Source: Gammaproteobacteria bacterium (GTDB taxonomy: Bacteria; Pseudomonadota; Gammaproteobacteria; DSM-16500). Taken from it: a DNA stretch of 58,728 nucleotides. Every line of letters starts with the position of its first letter. Positions within the stretch are counted from its first letter, which is position 1. The DNA is taken from contig JABDDF010000007.1 of the NCBI GenBank assembly GCA_013287745.1, positions 1-58,728 on the forward strand. The letters run 5' to 3'. Under the pieces are notes generated by a model that was not told the DNA's origin, ran no database searches, and saw nothing but the letters and a program-made list of their open reading frames with translations. This document shows, in pieces, positions 18,285 to 27,873 of the stretch. Position numbers and translations under genes: made by a program.

Positions 18285-20562
18285 ACAGGCAATTGATAAT
18301 AAAAAACGCAGACCCTTATCGGTGCAGATGCGCCATCGCTTGCGTGAAGGCATATTTTTGGTCGCAATCGCATGCGCTGTTTTTTTACTCGTTTCATTTA
18401 TCACCTATCATGTTGATGATCCAGGATGGTCGAGTACGGGCCTTGAGGGCAAGGTCAAAAATGGCTGTGGACGCTTTGGTTCTTGGACAGCAGATATTTT
18501 CTTATCGCTATTTGGTTTGGTCGCCTATCTTTTGCCGCCCTTAATTGTCTTATCGAGTTGGTTATGGATGCGTGAGCAGGAAATCACAAAGTCGCCAAGA
18601 GAATGGATTTTTAAATGTCTTGGATGGATTTTTTTGATTTGCAGCATGTGCGGCTTGGTCAGCTTTTATTGGCATACTAAATCACATTTACCCGTTGAAT
18701 CTGGCGGTATTATTGGCGGCATATTGGGTGATAGTTTGCGGCTTGTGTTAAATAAAATTGGCAGCACTTTGCTATTCATTACGACATTATTGTGCGGTAT
18801 TACTTTGGTCACGGGCTTATCTTGGCTGGGATTAATCGATATTGTAAAAGAATATTTAGCTAAGGCTTGGGCTAATCTGCTTGCATGGAAGGCGCGTAGA
18901 GCCGCTCTAAAACCAGTAAAAAAAGCTGAACCCATCATGCAAAATAAGCGGCGCACGGTGTTAGAAGAACCGATGATGTTGGCACCCTTGCCTGCTGCAC
19001 CGATTATTAGTAAGCCGCCGGTGATTAGCAAAATCGAACAAATACGTGAAAAAAAGAAAATTGAAATTGATAGCAGTATTAAAATGACGCCGGGTAGTTT
19101 GCCGCCCTTGAGCTTATTAAGTCCGCCATCACCTGCGGCAGAAAAAGCATTTTCAAATATTTCCTTAGAAGAATTATCACAATTGGTTGAGCAGCGATTA
19201 TCTGATTTTGGTGTAGAAGCTAAAGTAGTTGCAGTGCATCCTGGGCCTGTCATTACTCGTTTTGAATTAGATTTAGCGCCAGGTATTAAGGTCAGTAAAA
19301 TCGTTGGGCTTGCCAAAGATATTGCACGTTCTCTATCAACAGTGAGTGTGCGCATTGTCGAAGTGATTCCTGGTAAATCAGTTATTGGCTTGGAAATTCC
19401 CAATGAAAATCGTGAATTGGTCACTCTGCGTGAAATGTTTGAATCACAACGTTATACGCAATCACGTTCGCCAGTGAGTTTAGTATTGGGCAAGGATATT
19501 TCCGGTAATCCGGTCGTTGTTGATTTGATGAAAATGCCGCATTTATTAGTTGCCGGTACCACGGGTTCAGGAAAATCGGTGAGTTTAAATGCCATGGTCT
19601 TGAGCATGTTATACAAGTCAACACCGGAACAATTGCGTCTCATCTTGATTGATCCAAAAATGCTGGAATTATCCGTCTATGATGGTATTCCCCATTTATT
19701 GACGCCGGTCATTACGGATATGAAAGATGCGGCGAATGCTTTGCGTTGGTGTGTGGCGGAGATGGATAAGCGTTATCGGCTAATGGCATCTCTCGGCGTG
19801 CGTAACCTTGCAGGTTACAATCAAAAAGTGAGTGATGCGATTAAACAAGGTCAGCCCTTACTCATGCCAGGTGCCTTAGTTACTGATGAAGAATCTGCAA
19901 AAATGCAATTGCAAGCCTTGCCGCTCATTGTGGTTATTGCCGATGAATTGGCTGACATGATGATGGTGGTGGGTAAAAAGGTTGAAGATTTGATTGCACG
20001 CATTGCACAAAAAGCGCGTGCTGCGGGTATCCATTTAATTCTTGCAACACAAAGACCATCAGTTGATGTAATCACGGGTTTAATTAAAGCAAATATTCCG
20101 ACACGCATTGCCTTTCAAGTATCATCGAGAATTGATTCACGCACTATTTTGGATCAACAAGGTGCGGAACAATTATTAGGACATGGCGATATGCTTTATT
20201 TACCGCCAGGTGCGGGTGTGCCGAGTCGTGTGCATGGTGCCTATGTGGCCGATGAAGAAGTGCATCGTGTTGTTGCTGCCTGGCGAAGCGCTGGTCAACC
20301 TGAGTATATTTATGAAGTGACCGATGAAATCGGTGAAACAGGGGCAGGTGATGGCGCAGGTGGTGAGCATGATCCCTTGTATGATGATGCCGTGCGTATT
20401 GTGACAGAAAGCCGTCGTGCGTCGATTTCATTGGTGCAGAGACGTTTGCGGATTGGTTATAACCGCGCAGCACGGATGATGGAGGACATGGAAGTGGCGG
20501 GTGTGGTGAGTTCGATGGATAATAGTGGATCGCGTGAGGTGTTGGCAGCGCCACCGGCGTAA
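18268..20562 (+). CDS. ftsK: DNA translocase FtsK
   Basis: FtsK anchors at the septum and pumps chromosomal DNA during division. The 764-residue protein has four membrane spans in residues 28-200 and a short linker with basic and proline-rich stretches (about 210-290), much shorter than in E. coli. The motor domain follows (Walker A GTTGSGKSVSLN near 431, Walker B IVVIADELADMM). The C-terminal winged-helix gamma domain (about 690-755, VQRRLRIGYNRAARMMEDM) reads KOPS sequences and activates XerD. The stop codon lies inside the sequence GGCGTAAAAAGCACC that leads into palindromic element A copy 3. Confidence 0.96.
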
Positions 20563-20568
20563 AAAGCA

Positions 20569-20708
20569 CCCTCACCCCCTGCCCCTCTCCCCTCGCAAAA
20601 AGCGCTCCGGGAGAGGGGAGAGTTCTAAATTTTCTCTTCGAAATAACTTAAGGACGCTCCCCTCTCCCGGAGCGCTTTTTGCGAGGGGAGAGGGGCAGGG
20701 GGTGAGGG
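20569..20708. repeat. Palindromic element A, copy 3
   Basis: A 140-bp palindrome of the basic A form. The spacer differs slightly (TTCTAAATTTTCTCTTCGAA, then ATAACTTAAGGACG). It is preceded by GGCGTAAAAAGC, which includes the ftsK stop codon and resembles the flank of the nested copy at 53759. It lies 6 bases after ftsK and 52 bases before lolA. Confidence 0.9.
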
Positions 20709-20760
20709 CCGCCGTCTCCAAGGCTATCAACAATAACAGAAAATAACTTAAGGTAATCCC

Positions 20761-21396
20761 ATGAAAAAAAACTCTCTCAGCATTTTTATTTCTTTCATCA
20801 CTTTTATTTTTCTCAACCTCGCCCATGCACAAACACCCGCAGCCGATTTATCCCGCTTATTAAACACCGTCCAAAGTATGCAAGCGAATTTTAATCAAAC
20901 TATTTATGATAATCGTGGTAAGGCTATCCAACAAGCCAATGGACGGGTTGCCTTTCAAAGGCCAGGTCGTTTTCGTTGGCAGGTGATTAAACCCATTCCG
21001 CAATTGATTGTCGCTAATCAAACAAAATTATGGATTTATGATCCTGATCTCGAACAAGTGACCATACGCTCATTGAAGCAAGGCACAGGCGATGCGCCCG
21101 CCTTGTTGCTAAGTCATGATGCGACTACAGTCATGCAAAATTACACAGTAAAAAACTTGCCTAATACTGCGCCTGCTTGGCAATGGTTTGAATTGATCCC
21201 AAAAAATTCCGATAATTTTTCTGCAATTCAAATGGGTTTTTATCATGGTCAAATCAATGAAATGCGATTGCAGGATAAATTAGGACATACCACGCGTATT
21301 CGTTTTTTGCAGGCGCATTTTAATCTTAATTTATCTCCCGCCTTATTTATTTTCGTGCCGCCTGCACATGTGGATGTGATCAATGAAGGACGGTGA
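20761..21396 (+). CDS. lolA: Outer-membrane lipoprotein carrier protein LolA
   Basis: LolA ferries lipoproteins across the periplasm from LolCDE to LolB. The 211-residue precursor has a signal peptide (SIFISFITFIFLNLAHA, cleavage after about 23). It then has the LolA core: VQSMQANFNQTIYD near 37-50, QANGRVAFQRPGRFRWQVIKP near 58-78 and KLWIYDPDLEQVTIR near 90-104. The length is normal. ftsK-lolA-rarA is the common gammaproteobacterial order; rarA starts 14 bases before the lolA stop. Confidence 0.95.
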   Translation: MKKNSLSIFISFITFIFLNLAHAQTPAADLSRLLNTVQSMQANFNQTIYDNRGKAIQQANGRVAFQRPGRFRWQVIKPIPQLIVANQTKLWIYDPDLEQVTIRSLKQGTGDAPALLLSHDATTVMQNYTVKNLPNTAPAWQWFELIPKNSDNFSAIQMGFYHGQINEMRLQDKLGHTTRIRFLQAHFNLNLSPALFIFVPPAHVDVINEGR

Positions 21397-22702
21397 GAAA
21401 GCTTTATATCAACCGTTGGCGACGCGCATGCGTCCCGCCAATATTCGAGAATTTATTGGACAAGCGCATTTACTGGGTGAAGGTAAACCCTTGCGCCGTG
21501 CCATTGAACAAGGAATTTTACATTCCATGATTTTGTGGGGGCCGCCTGGTGTGGGTAAAACAACGCTCGCACAATTGATTGCCGCACAAGCGCGCGCTCG
21601 TTTTGAACGCTTATCTGCCGTTTTCTCTGGTGTTAAAGATATTCGTAAAGTAGTGGAAGAAGCCAAAGAAGCACGAGATGTAAAACAGCAGTCAACAATT
21701 TTATTTGTCGATGAAGTTCATCGTTTTAATAAGGCGCAACAAGATGTATTACTGCCCTTTGTGGAAGAAGGTATTTTTATTTTAATTGGTGCAACCACAG
21801 AAAATCCTTCTTTTGAATTGAATAATGCCTTATTGTCGCGCACGCGTGTCTATGTCCTTAAACAATTAACAGAAGAAGATTTATTGGCAGTATTAAAATC
21901 TGCCTTGCATGATCGAGAGCGCGGTCTAGGACAATTAGCTATCCATATTAGTGATGAATTGCAACTAGCCATGGTAAGAACAGCCGATGGTGATGCGCGT
22001 CAAGTATTAAATTTACTGGAAATTATGGCGGATTTGGCGCAAGAAAATGAAAAGGGTATGACTGTCACGCCGCAATTATTAGAAGAAGTCATGCAAACGA
22101 ATTTGCGCCGCTTTGATAAGCAAGGCGAAGCTTTTTATGATCATATTTCAGCCCTGCATAAATCAGTGCGAGGTTCTTCGCCAGATGCTGCGCTTTATTG
22201 GCTATGCCGAATGTTGGATGGCGGCTGTGATCCCTTATATATTGCGCGGCGTGTGGTTCGTATGGCGAGTGAAGATATTGGGCTTGCTGATCCCAGAGCA
22301 TTAACTTTAGCGCTTGAAGCTTGCGAAGTTTATGAGCGATTGGGATCTCCTGAAGGTGAATTAACATTGGCGCAAGCTGTGGTTTATATGGCTTGTGCGC
22401 CCAAAAGTAATGCTGTTTATACGGCATTTAATGCAGCGATGCAGGCTGCGCGTCAACATGGTTCCTTAGAAGTACCGCTCCATTTGCGTAATGCACCGAC
22501 TCAATTAATGAAATCCTTGGATTATGGCAGGGCATATCGCTATGCCCATGATGAGCCTGATGCTTATGCGGCGGGTGAATGCTATCTGCCTGAAAAAATC
22601 AGCAAACAGGTTTATTACTCGCCAGTTGCGCGCGGTTTAGAAATAAAAATTAAAGAACGATTAGCTTATTTGCGCGAATTAGATAGAAAAGAACGAAAAT
22701 AA
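21383..22702 (+). CDS. rarA: Replication-associated recombination ATPase RarA (MgsA)
   Basis: RarA is an AAA+ clamp-loader-like ATPase acting at stalled replication forks with SSB. The 439 residues contain Walker A GPPGVGKTT near 53-61, Walker B ILFVDEVHRFNKAQQD near 110, sensor-1 GATTENPSFELN, and the MgsA C-terminal tetramerisation region (LYWLCRMLDGGCDPLYIARR, VRMASEDIGLADPRAL). Length is close to E. coli RarA (447). It overlaps lolA by 14 bases and so is translated from the same message. Confidence 0.96.
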   Translation: MKDGEKALYQPLATRMRPANIREFIGQAHLLGEGKPLRRAIEQGILHSMILWGPPGVGKTTLAQLIAAQARARFERLSAVFSGVKDIRKVVEEAKEARDVKQQSTILFVDEVHRFNKAQQDVLLPFVEEGIFILIGATTENPSFELNNALLSRTRVYVLKQLTEEDLLAVLKSALHDRERGLGQLAIHISDELQLAMVRTADGDARQVLNLLEIMADLAQENEKGMTVTPQLLEEVMQTNLRRFDKQGEAFYDHISALHKSVRGSSPDAALYWLCRMLDGGCDPLYIARRVVRMASEDIGLADPRALTLALEACEVYERLGSPEGELTLAQAVVYMACAPKSNAVYTAFNAAMQAARQHGSLEVPLHLRNAPTQLMKSLDYGRAYRYAHDEPDAYAAGECYLPEKISKQVYYSPVARGLEIKIKERLAYLRELDRKERK

Positions 22703-22791
22703 ATTATTTTTTTAAAATTTAAGACATTCTTAAGTATTTTTTATTATCTTATCTGAATGATAAAAACAATTACATTGATAAGGATAATTAC

Positions 22792-24105
22792 ATGGAAGCT
22801 CGTCGTGTTAAAGATTTAGCAAGCAGTTTATCGGGAGGAATACAATTATTATTCACAGATTTTGCATTGAGTAGTATTGCTGCAAAATTGGAATCTTTTT
22901 ATTCTTTTACTGTGTTAGAAAGCTTGCTTAAGGAACAATCAGTCTATGAAGTGATGGCTTCCACAGATAATTTACTACCACTCTTGAATTTTTTATATGC
23001 TCGAAGAAAATTAATTCTTCATACTGATGCTGATTATTGCCATTCACCTAATTCTAATATTAATCGTGCTTGTGAATCGGTCGCTCTTAGTTTGTCATCT
23101 GTTTATCAGGATAGTTCTATTTTTAATTTGCTCGCATTGGTTGATAAAGATTCTAAAATACCACCTGATGCTAAATGGCATGAATATATTGTTAGTGACA
23201 AAGGTAGTTTGATTCCTGTGATAGAAACATTGACATTGGAAGAGAATAATACTTGGTTTAAAACACAGAGCGGCACTTTATTCTGGCGGTCAGCTACGGG
23301 CTTAAACGAATTGTCCGAGAACGAGACTAATCGTTTGGCTAATCATTGTAAACATGTTAAATCCTATTGTTCCAGTATGCAAATGGCGGATGATAGTGGA
23401 TTTGCCTCATGTAAGGATGAGTTACGTAAAAAATTTCGTTTTTTGCAGTATCCGATATTGGATTTAACTTATGGGGATAAGAATAATCAGCAATTAATAA
23501 ATAAGATTTGTGCCAAGCATACTGATCTAGATGGATTAATGACAATTCTGGTAAAGGCAGGTTTTACTGGAGTAGAGGGACAGAAAATCTTCGATTGTAT
23601 GAGTAAGGCAACATTATATCGCTTAGTCTTAGGTAGTTTACTTACTGTCGATAAATATGATAGCAGTGCCGATGTAGAACTTGCATTTCGTAATAAACTC
23701 CGTGAACTTGTACCGGCGGCAATTGCCTATGATGAAGCTAAGGCACGTTTACTTTTTATATGCCTAGCACACATTTATATTTCTTATCGGAGTACAGCCG
23801 CTGATTATACTTCATCAGTGGGATATTATTTAGGCTCCATATTGCCATGGAGTTCCACTCATACCAAAGAAAGTAAACTTGAATCGATTGATGTATTGCA
23901 AAATTATTTACTTAGCGATCATCCCTTGCATGATTTTGAAGAATATTTGAAAGTGAATGACTTGCATACCAAACACTGGAAACCTTTGACGGATACTTCC
24001 TATGTTGGCCAGCAAAGCGTCTTATCTCTATTAACTAATTTGATTATAGAAACAGGTAAAATAATTAGAACGCATCATTTGGCACAAGTTAGACCTAAAG
24101 GCTAA
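22792..24105 (+). CDS. Orphan protein, 437 residues, function unknown
   Basis: I do not recognise this protein. It has no signal peptide and no convincing membrane span; the hydrophobic stretch ARLLFICLAHIYISYR (about 319-334) may be a buried helix. It is mainly helical, with seven cysteines scattered through the middle. The start at 22792 follows GATAAGGATAATTAC, a reasonable ribosome-binding site. The upstream 89 bases are very AT-rich (a T-run and ATTATCTTATC). The gene ends 4 bases inside the convergent pit gene. A lineage-specific or secreted protein is possible but unproven. Confidence 0.6.
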   Translation: MEARRVKDLASSLSGGIQLLFTDFALSSIAAKLESFYSFTVLESLLKEQSVYEVMASTDNLLPLLNFLYARRKLILHTDADYCHSPNSNINRACESVALSLSSVYQDSSIFNLLALVDKDSKIPPDAKWHEYIVSDKGSLIPVIETLTLEENNTWFKTQSGTLFWRSATGLNELSENETNRLANHCKHVKSYCSSMQMADDSGFASCKDELRKKFRFLQYPILDLTYGDKNNQQLINKICAKHTDLDGLMTILVKAGFTGVEGQKIFDCMSKATLYRLVLGSLLTVDKYDSSADVELAFRNKLRELVPAAIAYDEAKARLLFICLAHIYISYRSTAADYTSSVGYYLGSILPWSSTHTKESKLESIDVLQNYLLSDHPLHDFEEYLKVNDLHTKHWKPLTDTSYVGQQSVLSLLTNLIIETGKIIRTHHLAQVRPKG

Positions 24106-25145
24106 ACATCAATATAAAGATTAGTATAAAACGCCACCGTCACATCTGAAGTAAGAAATTGAATGATATACCAGGCGATGGCTGCAACGCAGCCAGACGC
24201 TGGAATAGTAAGTATCCACGCCCACACAATATTTTTTGCGACTCCCCAACGGACGGCGGAAAAGCCATTAACCGAACCAACGCCTGTGATAGCACCGGTG
24301 ACAGTATGGGTGGTAGAAACGGGAATACCGAGAGAAGTGGCAAGCGCTAGGGTGAGAGCGCTGGCCGTGTCAGAACAAAAACCGCTAACAGGTTTTAATT
24401 TTGTGATTTTCATCCCCATAGTTCTTACAATACGCCAACCGCCAAAGCAAGTACCCAGTGCAATTACAAAATTACAAAGAACGACGACCCAAAAGGGAAT
24501 ATAGAATTGATTGCCTATCATGTGGGAAGAGTAAAGTAGGATAGCGATAATGCCCATGGTTTTTTGTGCATCATTACTGCCATGACCAAGACTGATAAAG
24601 GCAGAAGAAAGAAATTGCAATCGGCGAAACCAACCTTGCACTTTTTGTGGTGTTGAATAGAAAAAAAGGCGGCTGGTGATCACCATGAGAATCATACCCA
24701 TGACCATGCCTAACAAGGGTGAGATAACAATAGCAGCAAGGACCTTGGAAATGCCTATCCATTTGAGGGGATGAAAGCCAGCGTGGGCAATGCTCGCACC
24801 CAGTAAACCGCCGATTAATGCATGGGATGAACTAGAAGGCAAACCATAATACCAGGTAATCAAATTCCAAAAAATGGCGCCTAATAGGGTTGCAAGAATC
24901 AGCTGTGTGGTAATGATGCTGGGATCAACCAAGCCGGTGCTAATGGTTGTTGCTACATGGACACCAAAAAATAAAAAAGCGACAAAGTTAAAAAAAGCAG
25001 CCCATACAACAGCCCAGTGGGGTTTGAGTACGCGCGTTGATACCATGGCTGCAATCGAATTAGCCGCATCATGAAAGCCATTTAAAAAATCAAAAAGCAA
25101 GGCTAGGGTGATGGTAATGATGACGATAGTTAAAGACGATTCCAT
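24102..25145 (-). CDS. pit: Low-affinity inorganic phosphate transporter (Pit family)
   Basis: Pit permeases import phosphate as a metal-phosphate complex with protons. The 347-residue protein has about ten spans and the two PiT signature halves: DFLNGFHDAANSIAAMVST near 19-37 and SLGIPVSTTHTVTGAITG near 270-287. It is shorter than E. coli PitA (499), as in the two-gene Pit systems that pair with a DUF47 protein. It starts 1 base after that gene's stop (25147), so the two are coupled. The last 4 bases overlap the convergent orphan gene. Confidence 0.93.
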   Translation of the reverse strand: MESSLTIVIITITLALLFDFLNGFHDAANSIAAMVSTRVLKPHWAVVWAAFFNFVAFLFFGVHVATTISTGLVDPSIITTQLILATLLGAIFWNLITWYYGLPSSSSHALIGGLLGASIAHAGFHPLKWIGISKVLAAIVISPLLGMVMGMILMVITSRLFFYSTPQKVQGWFRRLQFLSSAFISLGHGSNDAQKTMGIIAILLYSSHMIGNQFYIPFWVVVLCNFVIALGTCFGGWRIVRTMGMKITKLKPVSGFCSDTASALTLALATSLGIPVSTTHTVTGAITGVGSVNGFSAVRWGVAKNIVWAWILTIPASGCVAAIAWYIIQFLTSDVTVAFYTNLYIDV

Positions 25146-25146
25146 A

Positions 25147-25785
25147 TTAAGAATACTCGAGTATGATGCCTTTTATGAGGTTAGCAACATCTTGACAGCG
25201 ATTAATGACTAGCTTGGTGTGTGCGTAAATTTCTTTGATTTTAAAAAATTGTTTGAAGTCTTGCTCATCCATAAACAATTTTTTTTCACCAGCCAATACG
25301 ACTTGATGCGCCTTACTTTCTACGCGATCAATTTCATTGCAATGCTCAAAGATGTTAGATGAATTTTTTAATGAATGTAAGCAATAAATAGAAGCTTTAA
25401 GATGACGCGCAGCTTCGGTGCTTAATTTAGCCAGTAAAATTGTTTCCTCTGGCACAGTCGTTAATTGATAGAAAGGAAAACGTTGAGCAATTCGATTAAT
25501 GAGATCGATGATATCATCAAGCGTGCTCGTCAATTGATGGATGTCATAGCGATCAAAGGGTGTAATAAATGTTTTGTGTAATAATTCAAAGGTGGTATAA
25601 GCAATTTGATCAGCTTCTTCCTCATGTTGGGCAATAGCATCTACATGGGATTGTTGATTAGGCAAATCTTGTAATAAATTAGCAAATTCAACCGCTGCTA
25701 ATTCAAGCTTATCAGCTGCTTTTTGGAAAAGCTGAAAAAATCCATCTTGTCGCGGTAGTAAACGTTTCAGCATGCTCATGTCCAC
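25147..25785 (-). CDS. DUF47 PhoU-like protein, Pit accessory
   Basis: A 212-residue all-helical protein of the DUF47/PhoU-like family, which is regularly encoded next to Pit permeases and thought to regulate them. Visible family features are RQDGFFQLFQKAADKLELAA near the N-terminus, IAQHEEEADQIAYTTFELLHKTFITPFDRYDIHQL in the middle (acidic-rich metal-binding type helix) and CNEIDRVESKAHQV. It lies between the sensor kinase (26-base gap) and pit (1-base gap). A later Met (MLKRLLPRQ, two codons on) is an alternative start. Confidence 0.9.
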   Translation of the reverse strand: MDMSMLKRLLPRQDGFFQLFQKAADKLELAAVEFANLLQDLPNQQSHVDAIAQHEEEADQIAYTTFELLHKTFITPFDRYDIHQLTSTLDDIIDLINRIAQRFPFYQLTTVPEETILLAKLSTEAARHLKASIYCLHSLKNSSNIFEHCNEIDRVESKAHQVVLAGEKKLFMDEQDFKQFFKIKEIYAHTKLVINRCQDVANLIKGIILEYS

Positions 25786-25811
25786 TATTGGAAGGTTAAC
25801 GAATGCTCATT

Positions 25812-27167
25812 CTAAGCATGATATTTGGGAAATGCCACATCGAATTGCAATCCATAGCCATGAGGTGGTGTGCCAAGGTGGATTGTAGCATGATGAAGCG
25901 CTGCAATTTGACTGACAATAGCGAGTCCTAAGCCGCTACCAGAGGCTTTTGTACCCAAGACTCTATAAAAGCGTTCAAAGACTCGCTCGCGTAATTCGGT
26001 GGGAATGCCGCCGCCGGTATCTGCCACCCGAAAAATAATTTGGGAATTGGTTTCAATGATCCTCACGCTGACTTCTCCTTGGGGAGGGGTATAACGGATG
26101 GCATTATCAACGATATTGCGTATGAGTATACCTATTACTGTATCATTTCCTACAATAATTGCTCTCTTGGGCGCTGGCGCTAATTCAATGTCTATATTTC
26201 TTTCTATGGCATGCGGGGCAATATAGGCCATGATTTCAGTGGTCAATTTGTGTAAGTCAAAGGGTTTAATATCAGTTAAAGTTTCTTCTTCGCCCAGACG
26301 GCTCAAGGTGAGTAATTGAGCAACAACATGTGAACTGCGGTCAACGCTTTCAATCACTTTTTGTAATGCTCGATTGCGATCTGCTTCATTATCAGATTTA
26401 AGCGCAACTTGTAAATGTGTTTTTAATGCGGCAAGTGGCGTGCGTAATTCATGAGCTGCGTCTGCTGAAAAGCGTTTATTGCGTTCGAAGGCAAGTTTTA
26501 AGCGAACGAACAATTGATTTAATTCGCCAACCAAGGGTTTTATTTCAGCAGGAATTTCTGTTAATTGGACAGGCTCAAGGAAGGTTGAGGCACGATTGGA
26601 AATTTCTCCTGTTACGCGGGTGATAGAGCGCAATGCGAGGCTAATAATAAACCAGACTAATAAGCCAAAAACAGGGTAGGTAATGAGTAAAATGTTGGCA
26701 TTATTGCGGGCAATATCATCGGCTAGCTCACGTCGTATGTTGTATAACTCAGCGACAACGACTTTTATATGTGTTTTTTCGTCATAGGTTGTATAGGTAC
26801 GCCAATCTCGTTTATCTATGCTTTGGTTATAAAAACCAAGAGGAGAATTTTTTAATACGATGTGCGATTGGGGTATGGAATTAAGAAGCAGAGTGCCATT
26901 CTCATTCCAAACTTGGAATAAAAATTTTTGCCTAGTGAGGGGCTGCTTTTCACGTAAGTAAGTAATGATTTCTGCCCTGACCTTAGAATTTTCACTGCTA
27001 TGGCTCAGGATGGTAATTAATGAAGAAATTCGCATGAGCTGATTATCAAGATAGGGTTGAATGACTTGCTCATCAAGTAAATAATTGCCTAAGCCATTAA
27101 TGGCTGAGGCAATGGTGATGCTGATGAGTAAGCTAATTAAAAGAAAATATCTAATAGACCTAATCAT
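25812..27167 (-). CDS. Sensor histidine kinase, QseC/PmrB-like
   Basis: An inner-membrane kinase of 451 residues: TM1 at 8-26, a periplasmic loop of about 135 residues and TM2 at about 158-180. A HAMP-like linker follows, then the phospho-acceptor His239 in FSADAAHELRTPLAALKTHL, an N-box NIVDNAIRYTP near 351-361, VADTGGGIP near 381-389 and GSGLGLAIV near 410-418. It phosphorylates the adjacent response regulator, with which it overlaps by 4 bases. In Legionella and Coxiella the PmrAB system of this family controls effector genes, but orthology cannot be decided from sequence inspection. The stimulus is unknown. Confidence 0.93.
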   Translation of the reverse strand: MIRSIRYFLLISLLISITIASAINGLGNYLLDEQVIQPYLDNQLMRISSLITILSHSSENSKVRAEIITYLREKQPLTRQKFLFQVWNENGTLLLNSIPQSHIVLKNSPLGFYNQSIDKRDWRTYTTYDEKTHIKVVVAELYNIRRELADDIARNNANILLITYPVFGLLVWFIISLALRSITRVTGEISNRASTFLEPVQLTEIPAEIKPLVGELNQLFVRLKLAFERNKRFSADAAHELRTPLAALKTHLQVALKSDNEADRNRALQKVIESVDRSSHVVAQLLTLSRLGEEETLTDIKPFDLHKLTTEIMAYIAPHAIERNIDIELAPAPKRAIIVGNDTVIGILIRNIVDNAIRYTPPQGEVSVRIIETNSQIIFRVADTGGGIPTELRERVFERFYRVLGTKASGSGLGLAIVSQIAALHHATIHLGTPPHGYGLQFDVAFPKYHA

Positions 27168-27835
27168 TTTTCATCTTTACTTTTTTCTATCGTATATCCA
27201 ATGCCGCGCACCGTGCGAATGAATTCTTGACCAAAACGTTTGCGCAAGTTGTGCACATGAACTTCAAGTGCATTACTATCAACTTCCTCGCCCCAGCCAT
27301 AAAGTGATTGCGTTAAATGTTCGCGTGAGAGTACACGGCCTGCATTTTCTAACAAGACATGCAAGAGAGCGAATTCGCGACGTGACAAGTTGATAGGTTC
27401 GTCTTTTAATTTCACCGTATGTGAAGCAGGATCAAGTGAAATATCATTGTGGATGAGTAAGGGTGCTGCTCTTGAGGCAAAACGTCTCTGTAAGGCTCTT
27501 AAACGTGCCAGCAATTCAGGCAGATCAAATGGCTTGGTGAGGTAGTCATCAGCGCCGCTATCTAATCCCTTTACCCGGTCTTCAATGGATTCACGGGCGG
27601 TTAAAATGAGGACGGGTGTCGTTGTGCCGCGATCACGTAGATTTTGTAATACCGTGATACCAGGTATTTTTGGCAAGCCTAAGTCGAGGACAACAAGATC
27701 AAATTTTTCGGTTTTTAATGCCTGATCTGCAAGCATGCCATCTTTTACCCAGTCAACGGTGTAGCCATCCTGCGCCAAGCCTTTACGCGTTCCTTCGCCT
27801 AATAATTCATCATCTTCTACAAGAAGTATGCGCAT
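27164..27835 (-). CDS. OmpR-family response regulator, QseB/PmrA-like
   Basis: A 223-residue regulator. The receiver domain (1-120) has an acidic pocket at EDD 7-9, the phospho-acceptor Asp51 in VVLDLGLP and Lys101 in LTKPFD. The winged-helix DNA-binding domain (about 125-220) contains LSRREFALLHVLLENAGRVL and SNALEVHVHNLRKRFG. The sequence is very close in pattern to QseB and to Legionella PmrA. It heads a run on the minus strand (regulator, kinase, DUF47, pit) with gaps of 26 bases or less. Its own start is 38 bases from the end of the UDG-like gene. Confidence 0.94.
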   Translation of the reverse strand: MRILLVEDDELLGEGTRKGLAQDGYTVDWVKDGMLADQALKTEKFDLVVLDLGLPKIPGITVLQNLRDRGTTTPVLILTARESIEDRVKGLDSGADDYLTKPFDLPELLARLRALQRRFASRAAPLLIHNDISLDPASHTVKLKDEPINLSRREFALLHVLLENAGRVLSREHLTQSLYGWGEEVDSNALEVHVHNLRKRFGQEFIRTVRGIGYTIEKSKDEK

Positions 27836-27873
27836 GTTCTAGCCCTCATCAATATCCTATAACTTTATCTTTT

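Noticed and set aside
20144-20575. 143-codon His/Pro-rich frame antisense to ftsK
   Set aside because: It lies opposite the conserved FtsK motor and gamma domains; its composition follows from the ftsK codons. No ribosome-binding site.
22703-22791. Possible PmrA-type direct repeat (TTAAG/CTTAT motifs) upstream of the 437-residue orphan
   Set aside because: The spacing and sequence do not match the known tandem TTAATATT pattern; AT-richness alone explains it.
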